A stretch of 64,000 bases of DNA from BOKV01 sp049289295. GTDB lineage: Bacteria > Pseudomonadota > Alphaproteobacteria > Rhizobiales > Rhizobiaceae. Positions 1 through 8,088 of the stretch are shown piece after piece (the stretch's first letter is position 1; every line of letters starts with the position of its first letter). The notes under the pieces were generated by a model. That model saw only the letters and a program-made list of their open reading frames with translations, searched no databases and was not told the DNA's origin. A program made the position numbers and the translations under genes. Location of the stretch: NCBI GenBank assembly GCA_049289295.1, contig JBATLL010000035.1, positions 78,336 to 142,335 on the forward strand, written 5' to 3'.

Positions 1-331
1 CAAGATATCCACCGGTCGGGCCAACCATGTAGGCAAGGCCGATGCCCTTTTCAGGCGTACCGGCAAACACCGGGAAACCAGCGGCACCCTCGATGAGGTA
101 AAGTGCAAGCGTGACGGCACCCAATCTGGCGCCATAGGCAGCTGCGATCGCGAAGACAGCCAGTGTCTGCAATGTCATGGGAACCGGCCAGAATGGAACC
201 TGGGTCTTGGCCGCCAGCATGATCAGCAGTGAACCAGCCAGGGCGAGCAGGCCATTGGTGGCAAGCCGCATGGCCGGGCTTGCAGGCATCAGGGTTGCAG
301 CCAGGGTCTTTCCGGCGGTTATTGATGTCAT
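1..331 (-). CDS. bioY: BioY family biotin transporter S component (partial)
   Basis: Membrane substrate-binding subunit for biotin uptake, working alone or with an ECF energy-coupling module. The visible 110 residues hold the start and about half the protein; the C-terminus lies beyond the window edge. The frame shows hydrophobic segments around residues 25-40 and 53-80, and motifs typical of BioY (VPFWPVPMTLQTLAV at about 45-59, then AAYGARLGA and a GGYL end). The start is set by a GGAGG at 337-341 placed 5 nt before the ATG. It is divergent from the metallo-beta-lactamase gene. I saw no BioR-like operator in the 138-nt gap. No biotin biosynthesis genes are visible here. Confidence 0.9.
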   Translation of the reverse strand, partial: MTSITAGKTLAATLMPASPAMRLATNGLLALAGSLLIMLAAKTQVPFWPVPMTLQTLAVFAIAAAYGARLGAVTLALYLIEGAAGFPVFAGTPEKGIGLAYMVGPTGGYL

Positions 332-366
332 TTGATCCTCCAATGACTGTATTGATTGCGCCCCAA

Positions 367-395
367 CGTATATTGGCTAGTCTCTCGTGTCACAA
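367..395 (-). promoter_or_regulatory. possible sigma70-type promoter of bioY
   Basis: On the minus strand TTGTGA (390-395) and TATACG (367-372) are separated by 17 nt and lie about 35 nt upstream of the bioY start codon. Both boxes match the consensus only in part (4 of 6 positions each). Assigned by position and spacing only. Confidence 0.35.
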
Positions 396-469
396 GTTGC
401 AGTGCGACAACGCGTCATTTTGTGCACTGCAAAGGCAGTTACCGCAAGCCGATGAACCAGGGATGACCC

Positions 470-1405
470 ATGCAAAAGATGGATTTCCGCACCGACTTCG
501 AGCCAAGGCATGGCGAACCTGTTGATCTTGGCCATGACATCGAGCGGATAACCGCCAACAATCCCGGTCCTTTCACTTTCCATGGCACGAACAGCTACAT
601 CGTCGGCAACCAGCGCGTCGCCGTGATCGATCCGGGTCCCGATGACGCGGTTCATCTGGAAGCCATACTGGGCGCGCTCGGCGGAAGGGAAGTGTCCCAC
701 ATCATCGTGACGCACACCCATGCCGATCATTCGCCACTTGCCCGCCAGCTGTCGGAAATCACTGGTGCCCCGGTCTATGGTGAAGGTCCGCATCGCGCTG
801 CCAGAGAACTGCATCTGGGTGAGATCAACGCGCTCGATGCTTCTGCAGATCAGGTTTTCGTGCCGGATGTGGCGATTTCCCACGGGCAGCGCATTTCGGG
901 AGACGGCTGGGAACTGGAAGCCGTCTTCACACCAGGGCACACGGCAAACCACATGGCATTCTCGCTCAGTGGTACGGGCATCCTGTTTTCGGGCGATCAT
1001 GTCATGGCTTGGGCAACATCGATTGTCGCGCCGCCGGATGGCTCGATGAGTGACTATATGGCATCCCTCAATACACTTCTGGACCGCAAGGAGGGCGTCT
1101 ACCTGCCAGGGCATGGCGGAGCGCTCAGGAATGCACGCGAATTCGTGCGTGGGCTTCGCGCGCACCGCAAGATGCGCGAGACGGCGATCCTTTCGCGCAT
1201 AAGGGCGGGGGACCGGACCATCCCGGAAATCGTCAAGGTGATCTATCGCGATACTGATCCCAGGCTTCATGGCGCAGCAGCGCTGTCCGTGCTGGCGCAT
1301 ATCGAGGATCTGGTGGCGTCCGGGCGCATCGACAGCAACGGGCCTGCTGCACTGGATGGCATCTACGGCGCTCAGCCTTCGCCAGCAATGCCCAGCAAGG
1401 ACTGA
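470..1405 (+). CDS. MBL-fold metallo-hydrolase with C-terminal winged helix
   Basis: A 311-residue metallo-beta-lactamase-fold hydrolase of the LACTB2-like group (thioesterase, glyoxalase or nuclease relatives; substrate unknown here). The zinc motif HTHADH is at residues 82-87 with His82, His84, Asp86 and His87. Further ligands are expected in the PGHTANH, SGDH and LPGHGG segments, all present. About 70 C-terminal residues look like the winged-helix tail found in this group. The start at 470 follows an AGGGA a few bases upstream; an in-frame ATG at 479 is possible. Its 3' end overlaps the convergent DUF1499 gene by 34 bp. Probably cytoplasmic, since no signal peptide is seen. Confidence 0.85.
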   Translation: MQKMDFRTDFEPRHGEPVDLGHDIERITANNPGPFTFHGTNSYIVGNQRVAVIDPGPDDAVHLEAILGALGGREVSHIIVTHTHADHSPLARQLSEITGAPVYGEGPHRAARELHLGEINALDASADQVFVPDVAISHGQRISGDGWELEAVFTPGHTANHMAFSLSGTGILFSGDHVMAWATSIVAPPDGSMSDYMASLNTLLDRKEGVYLPGHGGALRNAREFVRGLRAHRKMRETAILSRIRAGDRTIPEIVKVIYRDTDPRLHGAAALSVLAHIEDLVASGRIDSNGPAALDGIYGAQPSPAMPSKD

Positions 1406-2277
1406 TCCAGATCGGCGAGAAAATCGCGGATCATGGCTGCATTGATGCCGAAATCATGTTCCCCGAACCGCGATGCTGATCGCATGTCGACCAGGGTTGC
1501 TTCCGGCTCGGACGTGATCTGAATGGCAACATCATAGCGGAATCCGAGGATCCGGCTGGCTGCCGTTGCCTCTACCTCGATTCTTTCAGGCAGGACACGC
1601 TCTTCATCGGCAACTTCAGCCTTGTCTGCGGGTTTTCCCGATGTGACTTTCGGCAGCGCTCCGCCTTCATCCTCGTCATTTTCCGCAGCGTCGGCTGGTG
1701 CGGTTTCAGGCACGCCACGTTCGGCTGTAATCGTCCAGCCGCGATCTTCCAGGATGGCGCGCACACTGACGAGGACCCGCTCCGCGCCTGCATTGTAGCG
1801 GCGCGACCCAACCTTGGGATATTCAGCCAGGAGAAGGTCGGCATAGGTATCGTCGTAAGTGGCAAGTTCGTTCATGCCGGCGGCGGGCGATTGCGCGCGC
1901 AGTCTTGCAGCTTCGCCCAGTGGTGGCGGATCGAACGGGTTGGTCGCTACATCATGGAGTTGGGGATTGGTGGAGGCGAGCCATCCGTACCACAGGAAAG
2001 GGGCCAGCATGGCCAGCGAAAGCAGGACACCACGCAAGGTCGCCCGCCCGCCCTTCAATCCCTTGTTCCAGAGGTCCAGGAAAGCGCGAAAACCGGCCAC
2101 GAGACTGGCGAGAATGAGCAGCAGGCCAAATGCCAGCAGCCAGTAGGTCTGTGGCGTGGTGACCTTGGCGAAGCGATGGAACAGGATGGTCAGGGCAAAG
2201 TAGGGAATGCACAAGACGGCCAAACGCTGGCACCAGATCGCTGCCCTGGAACTTCTCCGCTCGTAAAAGCCTGGCAT
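1372..2277 (-). CDS. DUF1499 domain membrane protein
   Basis: A 301-residue protein with three predicted membrane segments near the N-terminus (about residues 18-35, 45-65 and 82-100), then a soluble domain. The C-terminal part matches DUF1499, with the hallmark VDMRSASRFGEHDFG stretch near residues 262-276. Function is unknown. An unusually acidic Glu/Asp/Lys-rich linker of about 45 residues (around 185-230) splits the DUF1499 domain. The start at 2277 is chosen for a GGAGG six bases upstream; the frame stays open further upstream, but that extension has no RBS and an unlikely composition. The gene converges with and overlaps the metallo-hydrolase by 34 bp. Confidence 0.82.
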   Translation of the reverse strand: MPGFYERRSSRAAIWCQRLAVLCIPYFALTILFHRFAKVTTPQTYWLLAFGLLLILASLVAGFRAFLDLWNKGLKGGRATLRGVLLSLAMLAPFLWYGWLASTNPQLHDVATNPFDPPPLGEAARLRAQSPAAGMNELATYDDTYADLLLAEYPKVGSRRYNAGAERVLVSVRAILEDRGWTITAERGVPETAPADAAENDEDEGGALPKVTSGKPADKAEVADEERVLPERIEVEATAASRILGFRYDVAIQITSEPEATLVDMRSASRFGEHDFGINAAMIRDFLADLDQSLLGIAGEG

Positions 2278-2495
2278 CCGTCCTCCGACTGTCTCAGACC
2301 GATTCCCTGGCAACCGATCCGTGCAACGAGAGATATCCGCTTTGCCCAAATACTGAAAGCATCCCTTCCAGCCGAGCACACCAGGACATGTGAATTGTGA
2401 TCGATTCCGGCAACAGTGCGGCAAAGATTCCCCATTTCCGCCCAACTATCGCCGGTCCCGCACAGTTCAATCCCCTCTTAAACAGGGAGAGCGAC

Positions 2496-2948
2496 ATGAC
2501 CGAGGATGGCTGTTCACAACGCGGCGCTGCATCTGACAAGCAAGGCCATGGGCGACTCATGCGCCGGGAAGTGAAGAAGAGCGGCATGCGCAAGGCATCG
2601 AGGGATTCGCTGCCCCTTGCTCTTGCAACCGGCATGGCGACGCTTTCACTTGGTGACACATTCTTCGAAACCGCCTGGCGGGCAGCCAAGCAGGCCGGTT
2701 GCGAACTTCTGTTCGAGATGCCCGGCCTCATCTTCGGAAAAAAGGATGGGCGCGCGGCTGCAATTCGTTGCAGCGAGCAGGACGAAGGCGAAATGTTCTT
2801 CCTGGTCTTCTGTTCGTCCAGCGGAGAAATCTCCGTAATTGAAGAACAGGATGCACCCCAGCGGGTGATCGATTTCACGCGATCCTATGCCGGGGTTCTG
2901 GGAATGCTCGGAAGGGACAGCAGGATCACTTCGCCGCTGCTGCAGTAG
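2496..2948 (+). CDS. unknown protein, 150 aa
   Basis: I do not recognise this family. The first 45 residues are polar, rich in Arg and Lys and probably disordered. The rest looks like a small globular alpha/beta domain, with FFETAWRAAKQAGCELLFEMPG near the middle and a hydrophobic FFLVFCSS strand. No signal peptide or membrane segment is evident. The start at 2496 follows an AGGGAG; upstream in-frame ATGs exist but lack a site. Its end overlaps the convergent HAD gene by 23 bp. A long opposite-strand frame (2294-2878) was judged less likely because it has no RBS and a shadow-like composition. Confidence 0.6.
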   Translation: MTEDGCSQRGAASDKQGHGRLMRREVKKSGMRKASRDSLPLALATGMATLSLGDTFFETAWRAAKQAGCELLFEMPGLIFGKKDGRAAAIRCSEQDEGEMFFLVFCSSSGEISVIEEQDAPQRVIDFTRSYAGVLGMLGRDSRITSPLLQ

Positions 2949-3651
2949 CAACCAGCATCGGCAAGGTCAGCAATTCCGCCAGATCATCAATGACATGATC
3001 GGCGTGCGGGGCCAGCGTTTCCCTGTCCGCCATGCCGGTGGCGACGGCAACCGCAATCGCGCCGGCATTACGGGCTGCAGCCATGTCGTGCGTGCTATCA
3101 CCGACCATGATGATGCGGTGTGCGGGAACGCCGCAATGGCGGGCAAAGGCATCAATCATGCCCGGACCAGGCTTCGCGCCATGGCCTGAATCATAACCTG
3201 CGATGAAATCCATATGGCGATCAATGCCTGCCACACCGGCCTGAGCAATTGCATTTGCCTGGGCATCATTGGTGGCGATACCGGTCTTGAGGTTCATGTC
3301 CCGCAGTCGGCCCAGCAACGGCAGGACAGTGGGAAACAGGCTCACTGTATCCTGGCACAAACGCTCGAACAGGCGGTCGATCTGCTGATGGAAATCCGGC
3401 CCGTCGCGCAAATCGAGGATCGGTGCCCACAAGGCGCCAATGTCTGCAGCACATCCTGCAATGACGATCGAGACTGGCGAGAAGCTCGCCTTGTCCAGGT
3501 CGAAATCCACGGCTTTCGCCATGGCCTGCGCCCTTCGATTGTCACCGGAGGCCAGTTCACGGATGGCGGCAGCGCAGGCAGGTGCAAACGTTTTCTCGAA
3601 ATCGAGAAGTGTTCCATCCTTGTCGAACAGTACACCGGCTACATTCCCCAT
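2926..3651 (-). CDS. HAD-family phosphatase, phosphoglycolate phosphatase-like
   Basis: A 241-residue haloacid-dehalogenase-superfamily hydrolase, subfamily IA, predicted to dephosphorylate a small phosphorylated metabolite; a Gph-like role is possible but not shown. Motif I is DKDGT at residues 10-14, with the first Asp as nucleophile. Motif III/IV is the GDSTHDMAAARNAG segment near residues 180-193. An alpha-helical cap lies between them. The start at 3651 has GGAGG at ideal distance; an in-frame ATG 18 nt upstream lies inside the RBS region and is rejected. Convergent with the unknown 150-residue gene. Confidence 0.85.
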   Translation of the reverse strand: MGNVAGVLFDKDGTLLDFEKTFAPACAAAIRELASGDNRRAQAMAKAVDFDLDKASFSPVSIVIAGCAADIGALWAPILDLRDGPDFHQQIDRLFERLCQDTVSLFPTVLPLLGRLRDMNLKTGIATNDAQANAIAQAGVAGIDRHMDFIAGYDSGHGAKPGPGMIDAFARHCGVPAHRIIMVGDSTHDMAAARNAGAIAVAVATGMADRETLAPHADHVIDDLAELLTLPMLVATAAAAK

Positions 3652-3797
3652 ATTGATCCTCCATGCCAAGTCCAGCTAGATAGGCCAAGTTGCTTCCCAT
3701 ATAAATGGCAAAGTTTGGCATGTCGCCAGATGCTGCAGGCCTGAACCGGGTAAGCATGCACCGGGGCGCTGTCAGGCCACGCCCGCAAGGAGTTATG

Positions 3798-5186
3798 ATG
3801 AACAATCCGCTGACGAACATGCAGGTCAGGGACCTGCAATCCGTGCTTCACCCCTATACCCCCCTTCACAAGCTGAAGGAGACCGGCTCCCTCATCATCT
3901 CCGAGGGCAAGGGAATTCATGTCACGGACGCTCACGGGCGCAGCTACATCGAAGGCATGTCGGGCCTGTGGTGCGCGGGCCTCGGCTTTGGCGACCATGA
4001 AATGGTCGAAGCCGCAAAGGAACAGCTGGACAAGCTTCCCTATTATCACCTGTTCACCGGACGCTCGATCGAACCGGCAATCGAACTTGCTGAAAAGCTG
4101 AAGGAAATTGCCCCCGTTCCGATCAGCCATGTCTTCTACACATCGTCAGGTTCGGAAGCCAACGACACGCAGGTGAAGCTCGCCTGGTACTACAATAATG
4201 GCCTTGGTCGGCCGAACAAGAAGAAGATCATTTCAAGGGTCAAGGCCTATCATGGCGTCACGGTCATGGCGGCGTCTCTGACCGGGCTTCCATACAACCA
4301 CATTGATTTCGACCTTCCCGTCGACCGCGTCCTGCACACCGACTGCCCGCATTTCTACCGTTTCGGCAAGGAAGGCGAAGACGAAGCGGCGTTCCTGGCG
4401 CGCCTCGTAAGCTCGCTCGAACAGTTGATCGAGAAGGAAGGGCCCGAAACGATTGCGGCCTTCATTGCGGAACCAATCATGGGGGCGGGTGGCGTTCTCA
4501 TTCCACCACAGGGCTATTTCGCGGCAATCGAACCGATTCTTCGCCAGCATGACATTCTCATGATCGCGGACGAAGTGATCACCGGGTTCGGTCGTACCGG
4601 CAACTGGTGGGGTTCGCAGACCATGGGATACCAGCCGGACACGATTTCTGCCGCCAAGCAGCTGACCAGCGCTTACGCGCCTCTCGGCGCGGTCATGGTA
4701 TCGCAGAAGGTGATGGACGTGCTTGAATCGCAGTCAGCGAAAATCGGTACGTTTGGCCACGGCTTCACCTATGGCGGCCATCCGCTCGGCTGCGCGCTTG
4801 GTGTCAAGGCCATCGAGATTTACCAGAGGCGCAACATCGTCGAGCATGTCGCCAGGGTCGCGCCAACGTTCGAAGCACGCCTCAAGGCGCTCGAAGCCCA
4901 TCCGCTTGCCGGAGAAGCCCGCTTCAAGGGGCTGGTTGGCGCACTTGAACTTGTCTCGAACAAGAAAACGCGCCAGCCCTTCGATCCCAAGAAGGCAGTT
5001 GGTGCGACGGTTGCCAAGTTCATTCAGGAGCAGGGCCTTATCGTCAGGGCGATTGGCGATTCACTTGCCCTTTGTCCGCCAATGATCATCACGGAAGCGG
5101 AACTGGACGAATTGTTCGATCGCATGGAAAAGGGCCTGGATGCAGCGCTTGACTGGGTGCGTCGTGAAGACCTGCTTCAGGCCTGA
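3798..5186 (+). CDS. class III PLP-dependent aminotransferase (omega-transaminase type)
   Basis: A fold-type I PLP enzyme of 462 residues, about the usual length for class III aminotransferases that move amino groups between amines or omega-amino acids and pyruvate or 2-oxoglutarate. The phosphate-binding SSGSEAND segment, the ADEVITGFGRTG motif with the Asp that contacts the pyridine nitrogen, and the Schiff-base lysine Lys287 in SAAKQLTSAYAP are all visible. Substrate is not decidable from sequence; amine:pyruvate and 4-aminobutyrate transaminases are near relatives. AAGGAG at 3787-3792 lies 5 nt before the chosen ATG; the ATG just before it is also possible. A strong terminator follows. 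Confidence 0.9.
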   Translation: MNNPLTNMQVRDLQSVLHPYTPLHKLKETGSLIISEGKGIHVTDAHGRSYIEGMSGLWCAGLGFGDHEMVEAAKEQLDKLPYYHLFTGRSIEPAIELAEKLKEIAPVPISHVFYTSSGSEANDTQVKLAWYYNNGLGRPNKKKIISRVKAYHGVTVMAASLTGLPYNHIDFDLPVDRVLHTDCPHFYRFGKEGEDEAAFLARLVSSLEQLIEKEGPETIAAFIAEPIMGAGGVLIPPQGYFAAIEPILRQHDILMIADEVITGFGRTGNWWGSQTMGYQPDTISAAKQLTSAYAPLGAVMVSQKVMDVLESQSAKIGTFGHGFTYGGHPLGCALGVKAIEIYQRRNIVEHVARVAPTFEARLKALEAHPLAGEARFKGLVGALELVSNKKTRQPFDPKKAVGATVAKFIQEQGLIVRAIGDSLALCPPMIITEAELDELFDRMEKGLDAALDWVRREDLLQA

Positions 5187-5224
5187 TCGAGGCTGGTGAG
5201 TGCACCATTCCTCCTGCAAAAAAG

Positions 5225-5262
5225 TCGGCGCCATCCGTGGGGGTGGCGCCGATTTTCTTTTT
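5225..5262. terminator. bidirectional intrinsic terminator between aminotransferase and ppdK
   Basis: The arms TCGGCGCCATCC (5225-5236) and GGGTGGCGCCGA (5241-5252) pair over 12 bp with one G-U, closed by a 4-nt loop. TTTTCTTTTT follows on the plus strand, and an A run precedes it (5218-5223), which gives a T run for the opposite strand. It therefore fits termination of both convergent genes. Confidence 0.85.
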
Positions 5263-5306
5263 CAAGGGTAGTAGGGCAGTGTGCGGCTCAATTGCCGGTC
5301 AGCGCG

Positions 5307-7973
5307 TCAGGCTTTGGCCTTGATCGCAGCCTGGGCTGCTGCCAGGCGCGCAATGGGCACGCGAAACGGTGAACAGGACACATAGTCGAGGCCAACGCTT
5401 TCGCAGAAGTGGATCGATGCCGGATCGCCGCCATGTTCACCACAAATGCCAAGCTTGATATCGGCTCGGGTCTGCCTGCCACGCTCGGCCGCCAGCTTCA
5501 CCAGTTCGCCGACGCCTGCAATGTCAAGCGAGATGAACGGGTCAGTCTTGATCACGCCCTTCGCCTCGTAGACGGAGAGGAAGGAAGAAGCATCGTCACG
5601 CGAAATGCCGAAGGTTGTCTGCGTCAGGTCGTTGGTTCCGAAGGAGAAGAACTCGGCGGCTTCCGCAATGCGGCCGGCCATGATTGCCGCTCTCGGCAGT
5701 TCGATCATGGTGCCGACCATGTAGTCGAATTTCTCGCCTGCCGCCTTTGCAACCACGCCGGCAACGGAATCGATCCGCGCCTTGACGAAGTCCAGTTCTT
5801 CGCGAAGCCCGACGAGTGGAACCATGATTTCCAGCATGACCGCCTTGCCGGTGCGCCTGCGCGTCTCGATGGCTGCTTCGAAAATGGCCTGGGCCTGCAT
5901 CTCGGCTATTTCGGGATAGGAGATCGCCAGCCGGCAGCCGCGATGGCCAAGCATCGGGTTGAACTCGCGCAGGGCTTCGGTGCGTCGACGCAGTTTTTCC
6001 GCATCGACTCCCATGGCGTTTGCAACCTGCTCGATCTCGTCCTCGGAGTGGGGAAGAAATTCATGGAGCGGCGGATCGAGCAGACGGATCGTGACCGGGA
6101 GCCCGGCCATGATGTCGAAAAGCTCGACAAAATCTGAACGCTGCATCGGCAACAACTTGGCCAGCGCCTTCCTGCGATCGTCCTCGGTGTCGGCAAGGAT
6201 CATCTCACGCACCGACACGATCCGCTCATCGTCGAAGAACATGTGCTCCGTGCGGCAAAGGCCAATGCCTTCGGCACCGAATGAACGCGCGGCCTTGGCA
6301 TCCTGCGGGGTCTCCGCATTGGTGCGAACGCGCATGCGCCGGATCAAGTCGGCCCATTCCATGATGGTTCCGAAATGGCCTGAAAGTTCTGGCTGGATCA
6401 TCGGAACCGCGCCTGCCAGAACCTGACCGGTCGATCCGTCAATCGTGATGATGTCGCCCTTCTTGAAGGTTCGTCCCAGAACACGGAATTCCTCGGTCTG
6501 GTAATCGACCCGCAAACCGCCAGCGCCCGACACGCAGGGCTTGCCCATGCCGCGTGCGACGACTGCAGCATGGCTGGTCATGCCACCCCTTGCGGTCAGG
6601 ATACCCTGCGAAGCGTGCATTCCGTGAATGTCTTCCGGGCTTGTCTCGATGCGAACCAGGATGACCGGGCGCCCCTGCGCATTGATCTTTTCCGCCTCGT
6701 CGGAATTGAAGACGATCTCGCCCGTGGCCGCACCAGGTGAGGCTGGCAGGCCGCTGGCGACGACGTCGCGCCTGGCTTCCGGCGAGATGGTGGGATGGAG
6801 GAGCTGGTCGAGCGATGCGGGGTCGATGCGTGCAACCGCTTCCTCACGCGTGATCAGTCCCTCTTCAGCCATTTCACAGGCGATGCGCAGCGCCGCCTTC
6901 GCAGTGCGCTTGCCCGAACGGGTCTGCAGCATCCACAGCTTGCCACGTTCGACCGTGAATTCCAGGTCCTGAATGTCGCGATAATGCCGCTCCAGCCGCG
7001 CTGAGATATCCATGAATTCGCGGAATGTTTCGGGCATCGCCTTTTCCAGCGACGGCTTGTCCGAACCGCTGGCAATGCGCGCAGCTTCTGTCAGGGACTG
7101 GGGTGTCCTGATACCCGCAACGACATCCTCGCCCTGAGCGTTGATCAGGAATTCGCCATACAGCGCGTTTTCGCCAGTGGAGGGATTTCGCGTGAAGGCA
7201 ACACCGGTGGCCGATGTATTGCCCATGTTGCCGAACACCATTGCCTGGATGTTGACCGCCGTGCCCCACTCCGCAGGGATGTTGTGAAGCCTGCGGTAGG
7301 TGATGGCACGCTGGTTCATCCAGGATGAGAAAACCGCGCCAATCGCGCCCCAGATCTGTTCCTTCGGATCCTGCGGGAAATCAACTTCGAGTTCAGTGCG
7401 CACAAGCTGCTTGTAGGCGCTGATCACCTTGCGCCATTCCTCGGCATTCAGATCGGTATCCTGCTCGTGACCGCCTTCGGCCTTGGCCGTTTCAAGGATC
7501 TCCTCGAACATGTCATGATCGACACCCATGACGACATCGCCATACATCTGGATGAACCGGCGGTAACTGTCGTAGGCAAAGCGCTCATCACCAGCTTCGC
7601 GAGCAAGCGCCTCCACTGTTTCATCGTTCAGTCCGAGATTGAGGACGGTGTCCATCATGCCCGGCATGGAAGCCCTGGCACCGGAACGCACCGAAACCAG
7701 AAGGGGTCTGTCGGCAGAGCCGAAATTGCGCCCGGTTACTTTGGCAATGTGCGCCAGAGCGCTGTCGATCTGGCTGTCCAGTCCCTGCGGGAACTTGCGT
7801 TCATTGGCGTAGAACCAGTTGCAGCCCTGGGTCGTCACGGTAAAGCCCGGAGGCACTGGAAGCCCCAGCGAACACATTTCGGCAAGGTTCGCGCCCTTGC
7901 CACCCAGCAGGTCGCGCATCGAAGCGTCGCCTTCTGCGCTGCCATCGCCAAACGTGTAGACCCACTTCGTCAT
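5307..7973 (-). CDS. ppdK: pyruvate, phosphate dikinase
   Basis: Interconverts pyruvate, ATP and phosphate with phosphoenolpyruvate, AMP and pyrophosphate; a gluconeogenic/anaplerotic cytoplasmic enzyme. At 888 residues it has the usual bacterial length. The N-terminal ATP-grasp part opens with GGKGANLAEM. The central phosphohistidine domain carries the GGMTSHAAVVARGMGKPC signature with catalytic His. The C-terminal TIM barrel has the DLTQTTFG motif and the GICGEHGGDP motif containing the proton-donor Cys. The start MTKWVYTFG matches the family. Convergent with the aminotransferase gene through a shared terminator; 115 nt separate it from smc upstream. Confidence 0.97.
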   Translation of the reverse strand: MTKWVYTFGDGSAEGDASMRDLLGGKGANLAEMCSLGLPVPPGFTVTTQGCNWFYANERKFPQGLDSQIDSALAHIAKVTGRNFGSADRPLLVSVRSGARASMPGMMDTVLNLGLNDETVEALAREAGDERFAYDSYRRFIQMYGDVVMGVDHDMFEEILETAKAEGGHEQDTDLNAEEWRKVISAYKQLVRTELEVDFPQDPKEQIWGAIGAVFSSWMNQRAITYRRLHNIPAEWGTAVNIQAMVFGNMGNTSATGVAFTRNPSTGENALYGEFLINAQGEDVVAGIRTPQSLTEAARIASGSDKPSLEKAMPETFREFMDISARLERHYRDIQDLEFTVERGKLWMLQTRSGKRTAKAALRIACEMAEEGLITREEAVARIDPASLDQLLHPTISPEARRDVVASGLPASPGAATGEIVFNSDEAEKINAQGRPVILVRIETSPEDIHGMHASQGILTARGGMTSHAAVVARGMGKPCVSGAGGLRVDYQTEEFRVLGRTFKKGDIITIDGSTGQVLAGAVPMIQPELSGHFGTIMEWADLIRRMRVRTNAETPQDAKAARSFGAEGIGLCRTEHMFFDDERIVSVREMILADTEDDRRKALAKLLPMQRSDFVELFDIMAGLPVTIRLLDPPLHEFLPHSEDEIEQVANAMGVDAEKLRRRTEALREFNPMLGHRGCRLAISYPEIAEMQAQAIFEAAIETRRRTGKAVMLEIMVPLVGLREELDFVKARIDSVAGVVAKAAGEKFDYMVGTMIELPRAAIMAGRIAEAAEFFSFGTNDLTQTTFGISRDDASSFLSVYEAKGVIKTDPFISLDIAGVGELVKLAAERGRQTRADIKLGICGEHGGDPASIHFCESVGLDYVSCSPFRVPIARLAAAQAAIKAKA

Positions 7974-8088
7974 GCGTCAGCCCCATGTATCCTGGTTGCA
8001 GAACGGGGAATAACCCCATTGATTGTGCAGCGCAATAGAAAGCGCGGCACCAATCGCCGCACTGTTGCCATTTGGGGCTGAAACGGGC

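Noticed and set aside
377..1300. 307-codon frame opposite the metallo-hydrolase
   Set aside because: Cys/His/Arg-rich composition and no RBS; the plus-strand gene has intact zinc motifs.
2294..2878. 194-codon frame opposite the unknown 150-residue gene
   Set aside because: No RBS and no domain; the plus-strand frame has an SD site at 2496. Not fully excluded.
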